Source: Prunus persica (Eukaryota; Streptophyta; Magnoliopsida; Rosales; Rosaceae). From it: DNA of 64,000 nucleotides. Positions 55,481 to 64,000 of the stretch are shown here, one piece after another. Both the position numbers and the translations under genes were made by a program. Each line of letters starts with the position of its first letter. Position 1 is the first letter of the stretch. The notes beneath the pieces are model-generated. The model was not told the origin of the DNA and made no database searches. It worked only from the letters and a program-made list of their open reading frames with translations. Where the stretch lies: NCBI RefSeq assembly GCF_000346465.2, contig NC_034009.1:26316042-26380041 (forward strand). Direction: 5' to 3'.

Positions 55481-58457
55481 TTAGAAGTTGTGTCTGCCTG
55501 GAGTGCCGCTAAATCCCTTCTCACCACCGCGGATAGTAAAGGCTCGAGTTTCTGATTCGTCGCTTGAATCGGGGCGAGTCCATACACTTTGGGGTCCAGA
55601 TATTTCTCTGGTGGTGAAGTCTCTGCTTGACATTTCATACTCTGAGCTGCCTCCGCTGCCTAATGCCGTTCTCCTGAATCTCACAATGTCTTCATTGTAC
55701 TGCCCAGAGTCATATGCAGTGCTCTGCCCAACTTTCACTCCATTGCACAGATCAGACAATTCACCTTCGCAGTCCAATGCTCTCACCACCTGAAAAACAA
55801 TTTGAAATTAGACTGGCTCAAGCCCGAAAAAGAAGCAAATCAACTACTTCTACTAGTGCTGCTTCTTATTAGTATCACCTGAGCCATCCGTGGTCGTTTA
55901 AGAGCAGAATGACGCACGCATGCCGCAGCTGCCTCAATCATTCTGATCATTTCACCCTCTACGTAATGCTTCTCAAGCCGAGGATCTACCAATTCACTCA
56001 AGTCCCCAGTTTCAAGGGCTTTAAGGAGGATCGGACGAGCCTGCCAAATTTTGGAACAGCACGTTCTTGAATTGTGAACAACTAATTTGTAACATGTTAT
56101 AGAGAGGTAAAAGATGTCCTTACCCATTCAACCAAACTCTCATCCCCCAGAGGCCGACTCGTGTCAACAGGTTTACGCCCGGTTACAAGCTCTAGAAGCA
56201 CAACTCCAAATGAGAACACATCTGATCTGTCTGTCAATTTCCCACTTGATGCATACTCAGGTGCCATGTACCTGAAAGCCAACTTGAACATAAATTCCAA
56301 GGAACGGTCTTAAGCAGTACTATATTATATTTCCACCCAGCTCTTGCTTACCCAAATGTTCCCATGACTCGAGTCGAAACGTGAGTATTAGTATCGTTTG
56401 TAAGTTTGGCAAGCCCAAAGTCTGCAACCTGTGCTCGAAGAAATTCTAAAATCAGAAACTAGAACCCTGGCCATGTCACCAAATTAACTAAAATCTTGGG
56501 GTAGCATCAGAAGAATTAAGTTGAACAAAAGAACAGTACTGGATAGACATGCCTGTGCCTCAAAAACATCATCCAACAGAATGTTCGCTGATTTAATATC
56601 TCTGTGAATAATTTTTGGATGGCCTAGAAACAGATCAGACAAGGAGAACAAGACAAAATCAGATAATATGGATTGGAAGAGAAATTCAGTATTGAATGTA
56701 TCAGTTTACTTGCGCACAAAGTCACAAAGAGGAGAGAATGCGGCAGCACAGGTACATACAATCTTCATGTAAATACGCCAAACCCTTTGCGGACCCCAAA
56801 GCAATCTTCATTCTTCTGGTCCATTCCAACACCGGCATTCCGGCACCTGCAATCATCACAAATCAACATTTTGACAAAGAGAACACAAGAGCCCAAATAT
56901 ATGACAAGTAAAAGATCTCATCAAAAGCAAAGCATTTTTTTGTTTGTTTTTGGTATCAATCACATACCATACAAATGGTGCTCAAGAGTTTTATTGGGAA
57001 CAAATTCATATATAAGCAATCTTTCATTGTCAGAGATGCAATATCCCACCAAAGAGACCAGGTGACGATGATGCACGCGACTAATAATCTCAACTTCTGC
57101 CCTGAATTCCTTCTCTCCCTGCCCACTACCAGCCTTAAGCTGCTTCACTGCCACAACTCTCCCTTCCGGCAACCAACCCTTGTAAACACATCCAAAACCA
57201 CCCTCACCAAGAACATTTTGACGAGAAAATCCATTGGTTATCTCCATTAACTCTTCATACGTGAAATGGACTTTAGTAGCAGCTATGAGACCAGAATCTC
57301 CACTGTGCGCTTGATAGCTATTATCAAAAGAAGAACGTCCCGGCGGCCCACTTGAATAGAAGCTTTCTGTGGGACCAGAAGTTGCAGGACTCTGTTGCTG
57401 CGCAAGATAATATCCACCTGCACCACCACAAAAGTTAAGACTCTTTAACCACATAGTCTAGGCACAACATTGATCTTGATGTATTTTGTATATCGATTAG
57501 CCAACAATCTTTTCGCGTACCTGATAAGTTACTGCCAGGAGGACCAGGGGTGGGAGGCAAGTAATTGGGGGGATATACTTGGGCCTGCTTCTTTCTCCTT
57601 CTTATGAACACAAAAATGAGAGCTAACAAGGCAACGAGGAAAACTCCAGCTACAGTCAACCCCACAACAGTGCCTGTATGCCTACTGCTACTTCCTCCCG
57701 TGTACTCTGAAGACTTACTTGAATTTAAGTTTGAGGGAGTGGACAGTGTGGGAGTGGAATTAGAAGACAGAGGAGGGGGCTGAGGTGTGGTTCCTGAAAC
57801 TGTTGGAGGGGTAGGAACGTTGGGAGGAGATAGGGCGGTGGGGTTGGTGGTTGGGATTGTGCCGTCAGGATTCACCGGAGGTGGGGGGGATGCTGGAGGG
57901 GACTGAGAGTTAGTGGGTGGGGATTGAGGAGAGCCTCCTTGTTGTGACGAATCAGTTGGCGGTGATGGTGATGACGAACCACCGGAGGATGGTGCAGGAG
58001 CTTTATTAGGAGTAGTACTAGGAGGAGGAGGTGGAGCAGAAGGTGGTGTTCTTGATGATGATGTTGACGGTGGTGGCGAGTGGGGAGGAGGAGAAGGGGT
58101 GGGTGCTTTTGGTGGTGGAGAAGACGGTGGTGGTGAATTTGGGGGTGGAGAAGAAGGCGGCGGTGATGCAGGCGGAGGAGATGATGGTGGCGGAGATGAC
58201 GGAGGCGGTGCAGCTTTAGGAGGTGGAGAAGCTTTCGGAGCAGGCGGCGGAGATGATGGAGGCGGAGTCTCTGATTTTGGAGCCGGCGCTGCTTGCGCAG
58301 GCGGCGGTGATGATGGTGGAGTCGGGGTGTTCGCTGGAGGTGATTTGTTCTGCTCGGGACTCTGCTCATGCGGCGGCGGCGATCCATTGGTCTGGTCATG
58401 CTGCGTTGAGCTCGCGTGTTGTTCGTCAGGAGGATGAGGTTCATCAGTTTCTGCCAT
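55481..58457 (-). CDS. Proline-rich extensin-like receptor kinase (PERK), 8 exons
   Basis: Exons are 58457-57521, 57417-56968, 56846-56760, 56623-56553, 56428-56352, 56271-56124, 56040-55879 and 55789-55481, joining in frame to 746 residues. Residues 1 to about 200 are Pro/Ser-rich with many SPPP/PPPP units, like extensins that sit in the cell wall. One membrane segment ([20 protein letters not shown], about 263-285) precedes a basic stop-transfer RRRKK. The kinase domain starts at about 377 with GEGGFG (383-388), [23 protein letters not shown] and [11 protein letters not shown], so it appears catalytically complete. No classic signal peptide, as usual in PERKs. The intron after GAG GCA CAG at 56552 begins GC (CAG|GCATGT). 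Family members sense wall changes and act in growth and wounding responses. Confidence 0.93.
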
Positions 58458-60354
58458 AATTCTCCTTCCCTTTATCAATAAGTACCTCTCCTCCTCCTTT
58501 ATGGTTCTATCAACTTTTCGTCCTTTCCAATTTTCTCTGTAATTCCACCAAAATTAATGAGAACCAGAAAAGAAAATAGATTAAAGAAGAGCAAAAGAAG
58601 AAGAAGAAGAAGAAGAAGAAGAAGAATCATCAAAAGTATGAAATAACCTTGACCAAAAACCAACCCTATATAAAAGGCAATAAGGTAAACTTTCCATACA
58701 ACGCCAAAAATGAAAAGCAACAAGAACCTGCACATGCAATGCAACTTTTACGTTGGATAGGTTTGCATGGGTTCTGCAACTTCGCGTACAAATGGCGCGC
58801 ACTAACCATGCACGCACGTGCGAATTAATCTAGCTCTCAAATTCTAATGAAAGAAATCTATCAAGGAGAAGAACAGAAACAGAGAGACAGAGAGAGAGAG
58901 AAACAGAGGTTTGGGGTGGTTGTGTGAGAACTGAAAACCATTCAAGACCACCCACACCACCACCAATCCACCAAAACGACAAAAATAAAAATAAGAAACA
59001 AATTGACGGGAAAAAGAAGAAAAAAAAAAAACTATCCCGACAAATTCTCGCTTGATTTTTTCTTATTAAGGTTTTTGTTTCAATGTGTTTTGATATCTCT
59101 AAATATTGGTTGTAAACCGCGGTTTTTTTAGGTTGGTTAAAAAGTTAAAACCCCAACTGTCGCTCTCCCTCTTTTTCTTTTTTACTTTAATTTTTAAGTT
59201 ACTGCTCCTCCTTCAATTTCGGGTTACCGCGCAACCTAAACGGGACGGTGGGTATATGGCCTTGTCACACCAAGACGGTGCTAGATGGGGCCCAACAGGA
59301 TGAGCTGGCAGTTTCTTCCTTAAGTATAAATATTAGCAGAAGATAATGTTGTTTATCCTTATTAATTCTATCTGTTCAACAATTTCCGATACAAAGATTG
59401 TGCTTGTAAATGGAAACTAGCCATGAATTATGGAAACTAGCCATGAATTATGGAATCCAAAAATGGATTTTCCTTTATAGACAAAAAATTTAAGACTGAA
59501 TTTTTTTCTGAAAAATAAGAAAAAGGGAGAAGATAGTCCATGACCAAATATCAAATTCTAGTTGGATTATTCAGTCTATCATTCAGAATATATGTCTTAT
59601 ATTATGTCAAATTTCAAATTTTTATATTCGAGATACTTTCGAAAAACAATTATGGTTGCATATGTTTAGTAAGTCTTGACATTTATATAATCATCTTTGT
59701 ATTTGGTTTTGTAAATTTTCTCCTACAACGTGGTTTGAATTAGAGTTTGATTTGTATGATTTTAGGATTCCTAGAGAATCCCGTTGAAATTTCTTTTTTA
59801 TTGCTTGGGGCAAAAGAAAAAGAAGGAAAAAGGCATGTATACAGTATATGCACACAAGAGAAACACAGTTCTATAAAGTTTTAGCCCACATGTGCTAGTG
59901 GACCATATACGGAATCTCATACAAAATGAATGGCTTTTGGCAAAAAAAGTAAGGGTTTTTTACCGAATACCCCCTTAACTATCACATTTGTCGAAATTAT
60001 CACACTTAACTATTTGTTCAGCCAATTTAGCTCTTATACTAAATTTTATCGTCAATTTACCTCCCACCGTTAGTTTTTAATAAATTAAATCTATATGTAT
60101 GTTAAAAATTCATGTGAATCCCATATGCCTGAATTTTTGAGGGTAATCTCATCCAATACATAAAAATAAAAGAGAAAATAATAACTATTAAAATTAAAAT
60201 AGCATTTATTGGGTAACTGTAACCCTAGGAGGAGGAGGAGGAAGAAGAAGAAGATGGAGGTCGAATTTAGGGTATTTTTGGGTGTGAATCAGAGCGACGA
60301 AAAGACGACTTTCATATCTGATGATTGAATCTAATTTACCCAGGAACTCTATTT
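58458..60354. other. PERK upstream region and left flank of the copia element
   Basis: Contains the PERK promoter and 5' UTR, with a TTC/GAA repeat at about 58597-58625. A stretch at about 59955-60080 (ACCGAATACCCCCTTAACTA, CCTCCCACCGTTAG) has the look of a MITE end, but no partner was found. GGAGGA/GAAGAA repeats lie at about 60228-60255. No gene recognised. Confidence 0.45.
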
Positions 60355-63300
60355 TGTTAAATGTAAAGACTGAGTTAGTTAGTTAATGAGTCATCAGTAA
60401 GGCATGTGCTCTTTATTGAGTCGATTAGCAGTGTGTTAGCTGCTATAAGAGATTCAATTCATTGTAACAATACATATTGATAGAAATGAAATTAGAAACA
60501 TTCTATCAGATATTCTTCTTCTAGATTATTATTCTTCTTCATCTCTACCTTTTCTTCTATTCTTCGACATTCTTGCTTCCGCTTGATTTCTTCTTCTTCT
60601 TCATGTGTGGATTTGGATTCTATTTTCACTCTCAGAAGTTTTTTCTCAATCTTGAAAGTTAGGGTCCTTTAAAATTGGGGATTTATGTTTCCTGATTCTT
60701 GACTCTTGCCTCTTCTTCTCTGTCTGCGAATTTCTCTGAAACAATTGTGTCAATTCTCCTTTTCTCATCTTCTATTTAGGGTTTGATAATTTCAATGGCA
60801 TCTTCTGTAATCAGAATTGAAGGTCTCTTGGGTATTATTACTATTCGTCATGGTGAGGATAACTTCCTGAAATGAAGTTTTCAACTTGAATACATGCTTC
60901 AAGGTTACGATCTTTTTTGCCACTTTGATGGTACGATCGTTCCTCCTCCCAAATTTGCAATTGTTGACGAGGAATAAGTGACCTTTGAAATTGCCGCCGC
61001 CTACAAGGATTGGCTTCACACTGACAAGGCTTTTCTTAGCGATGATCGCCACTTTATCTGATGAAGTTCTCGAGTATGTCATTGGAGGCAAGACTGCTTG
61101 TGAGGCTTGGCTTCATCTTTTCGATCGCTATGCATCGGTTTCTCGTGAAAGAATCAATTACTTGAAAACCGAGATGCAAACCACTCAAAAGGGAGTTGAT
61201 TCAATCGAACGCTATCTCCTTAGACTCAAACACATTCGTGATCAATTAGCTTATGCTACAATTAAGATCTCTGACGATGACTTCTTGATCGTTGCTCGTA
61301 ATGGTCTCCCTTCTGAATATGACATGATTAAGACGGTTCTTATTGCTCGTGATTCATCAATTTCCTTGAAAGATTTATAAGCACAGTTGTTGGTTGCTGA
61401 ACAGATTGCAGAAGCATGAATTTCATCTCATACAGCAATGGTGTCTTCTCATTCTTCGTCTTCTAGCACTGTTTCTGGTATAGGATTACTACCTACTCCT
61501 CATGTTGGCTTTCTTAGCAACTCTAGTATATCAAATCATCATTTTTCTCATGGTCAAAGTTATTCTAGTTCTTGATCTTTTTCTGGTGGTAGCAATGCCT
61601 CTAATGCTTCCTTGGTAGAGGGAAATTTTCTCATAATAAGTTTCATGGTCAGCACTTTTCAGGAGGTCATTCTGGTTTTTCTTCTGCTCATAAGTCATCT
61701 TATGTCCCAGAGTGTCAAATTTGTTGCAAACGTGGTCATACCACTGCTAATTGCAATCATAGGCGTGTTAATGGAAATTTTAAGCCTTCAGGTTATGTTT
61801 TTGAACGCCAAATTTGTGGAAGCGTGGGCATGGTGCTTTGGACTGTTTCACATATCCAATTATGTATATCAAGGGCAAAGACCATCTTCTTAGTTGTTAG
61901 CTATGACTGCATATACCTCCTACTCTCCAGAGCAAGTAGGAATTGTTGACAGTGGTGTATCACATCACATGGTGTCTAATGTTTCTTGTCTCAATAATGC
62001 AACTCATTGTGATTCAGTTGAGTAAGTGACAGTTGGTAATAGGGAAGGTTTGGCAATTAACCATATTGGCCATGCTGCTATTCTTGCCTTAAACTTCCTA
62101 CTATTTTTTCATGTTCCTCAGCTCAAAGCTAACTTGTTATCAGTTCATCAGTTATGCAAGAATAATAATTACCTCATTAGCTATGATGCTTCTGGTTTTT
62201 GTATACAGGACAGGTTAACCAATCAGGTTCTACTTCGAGGCAAGAATAACAACGGTCTATACCTCATTTTGTATGTTTCTTCATAGCATATCTTACATCA
62301 AGTTTCTTCACAACGTTTCTCTTCATTCCAGAATTCTCACCCAACCTCTACACCAACATCTCCATTGGTTTCAACTCCTTCAATTGCTTTTCTTGGACAA
62401 CACGTCAAGACTTCGTTGTGGCATCATAGATTAGGCAATCCTACTAATTAAGTTGTGTAACTAATGTTCAAGGCTTCAAATATTAAGTGCTCAAATGATT
62501 CTCAATCGTTTATATGCTTTTCTTGTCTACAAAAGAAGATGCACAAGCTGCCATTTTCTCAAACTCATGTGAAGACAGAGATACCTTTTCATCAAGTCCA
62601 TAGTGATGTATGGGGTCCCTCTCATTTTACGTCCATAGATGGCTATAGGTACTTTGTTACCTTTATCAATAAATGTATTGGTTACTTGTGGATTTCTCCT
62701 CTCTATAACAAATCAGAAGTTTTCTCCAATTTTCTTGAGTTCTATGCATTTTTCAGAATCAATTTAATGCTCATATTTTCAATTTGATGGCGGTGAAGAA
62801 TATAAAAGGAAAGTGTTAATTGACTTTCTTGAATCTAAAGGGATTGTTCATCAATTTTCTTGTCCCTACACACTCCAGCAGAATGATTTGGCCGAGAGGA
62901 AGAATGGACATTTGATTGAAACAGCCATTACATTGTTAACTGCAACATCTTTACCTGGTAGATTCTGGTTTCACTCTATTGTGCATGCTGCTTATCTCAT
63001 AAATTGGATGCCTAGTGTTCAGTTGAATAATCATTCTCCTTATTTTAAGTTTTTTCGGTAAACATCCTGAGATTTCCACCTTAAGGCTCCGTTTGGTTCA
63101 TGGGAAATGGGGCTTGGGAATGGGAATTCAATTGCTTTCCCATGTTTGGTAAGTCCAGACATGGGAAATGGTTGCCTGGCACATAGGAAAGTAGGGGGAA
63201 AGTGAAGCCCTCCTTTTAACTTGAGTTTTGTTTTCCCTTTTCATGGGAAAGTTTGAGAAAATAAGCCAACATTCAATGCACAATTTTCATGACTATTTTG

Positions 63301-64000
63301 TCCCTATGAACAATTTATAATTACAACGTATCATTAAATGCATTCTTTTTTTATTTAATTTAATATGGGTATAATTGAAAAATTATACAAACTTTGTTTT
63401 CCATTCCTACTCAAAACAAACATGGGAAATGAAATAAAGTGAAATCTCCCGGTTACTTTCCCGACATTACCAAACGTGGGAAATGAATCTTTCATTCCCA
63501 TTCCTTGGGAAATGACATGGGAAATGATTTTGCCTCAAATCAATTCCGTGAACCAAACAGGGCCTAAGGGTGTTTGGTGTTGCAATTTTCCCTTATAATC
63601 GGCCTTATAATATTCACAAGCTATAGCCTCAGACTATTCAGTGTGTATTTTTAGGCTATGCACCAGGCTACAAAGGGGTTTTCTGTTATGATCAGCTGCA
63701 AGATAAATGTTCTCTCTCGACATGTTATCCATGATGAGAACGTTTTTCCTTTTAAGAAGAATCATGATCATGATAATTTCAAGCAGGGTAAATCATCTAC
63801 TTTTGATGTTTTAATTGCTTCAGTTGTTGTGACCTTACCTTTATCCTCAGTTCCACAGTTTAATGATGCTCATAGTTCACAGTCCTTTGGCTCAGCAATC
63901 AGGATACCTTCTTTGAATCATGTGTCTGCTTCAAGCTTTCATCAGGATTCTCTGCCTATTTTATCTAATGAGCAATTTCAGGTTATTATACCTTTTGATT
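60355..64000 (+). mobile_element. Decayed Ty1-copia retrotransposon, right side beyond the window
   Basis: A probable LTR begins near 60355 (TGTTAAATG). A gag-like frame starts at 60795 but is broken by several stops. Recognisable parts in order: gag (FDRYASVSRERINYLKTEM, about 61128), CCHC knuckle (CQICCKRGHTTANC, about 61712), protease core with DSG (about 61948), GAG pre-integrase LWHHRLGNPT (about 62409), integrase (HSDVWGP near 62600 and SCPYT...ERKNGHLIETA near 62857-62925) and an integrase C-terminal part after a MITE (63585-63760). Frames change repeatedly, so it is inactive. Reverse transcriptase, RNase H and 3' LTR would lie beyond 64000. Confidence 0.85.
63085..63564. mobile_element. 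480-bp PIF/Harbinger-type MITE inside the copia integrase
   Basis: Ends are GGCTCCGTTTGGTTCATGGG and, read inward from the right, GGCCCTGTTTGGTTCACGG. The 3-bp target duplication TAA (63082-63084 and 63565-63567) fits the TWA preference of Harbinger. Removing the element and one TAA restores continuity of the copia reading frame across the site, which confirms the boundaries. Several CATGGGAAATG / CATTTCCCA words inside are also inverted. Confidence 0.92.

Noticed and set aside
57565..58459. Several long open frames on the plus strand (Gly/Val-rich) and in another minus frame (His/Leu-rich)
   Set aside because: They are shadows of the Pro-rich PERK exon, whose CCA/CCT repeats leave all frames open.

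Overview
The window is nuclear DNA from a eudicot plant. Evidence is intron-rich genes with GT-AG (and some GC-AG) splice sites, plant-only families (PERK kinase, GH17 glucanase, nucleoredoxin with a C1-like tail), and MULE, CACTA, hAT, Harbinger and Ty1-copia elements. Gene order and protein similarity suggest a woody rosid, possibly Rosaceae, but that is only an impression.

Layout. 0.7-3.9 kb (+): a ten-exon pantothenate kinase of the single-domain type. 4.8-7.3 kb (-): a five-exon DUF220/START-like protein. 8.4-17.6 kb: a Mutator-like element (MULE) with a transposase (-) and a DUF1985-like/Ulp1 protease gene (+), both damaged. It is studded with a 17-bp palindrome and flanked by inverted subterminal repeat arrays. 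17.9-47.4 kb: a nucleoredoxin (NRX) cluster on the minus strand with three full-length genes (A 18.1-20.4, B 24.4-28.0, C 39.0-44.3) and two orphan first exons (D 45.7, E 47.3). The cluster has been broken up by mobile elements, several with target-site duplications and an empty site in a paralogous copy: a 2,566-bp CACTA element in NRX-C, a 9-bp-TSD MITE in the NRX-E promoter, a 5S-rRNA-derived insert, a hAT-like element, a copia remnant and a 5.7-kb insertion separating NRX-B from its distal promoter. A 2.2-kb higher-order tandem repeat lies inside that insertion. 48.0-49.2 kb (-): an intact GH17 beta-1,3-glucanase; its 3' end and its upstream flank recur at about 36.1 kb with the coding body deleted, so the duplicated unit was NRX plus glucanase. 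50.7-51.2 kb (+): a small membrane protein. 52.4-55.0 kb (+): an eight-exon bHLH transcription factor. 55.5-58.5 kb (-): a PERK receptor kinase, convergent with the bHLH gene. 60.4-64.0 kb (+): a decayed copia element split by a Harbinger-type MITE and running off the window.

How it fits together. The housekeeping and regulatory genes at both ends look intact. The middle is a locally expanding redox-gene cluster in which one can read the order of events: NRX-glucanase duplication, loss of one glucanase, partial duplications of NRX 5' ends, then element insertions. The most unusual object is the MULE, whose noncoding parts carry at least 11 perfect copies of AAACTGCANTGCAGTTT. This resembles the motif-based arrangement known from Arabidopsis VANDAL elements. 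Exon coordinates were read by eye from splice sites and reading frame; no search was run.
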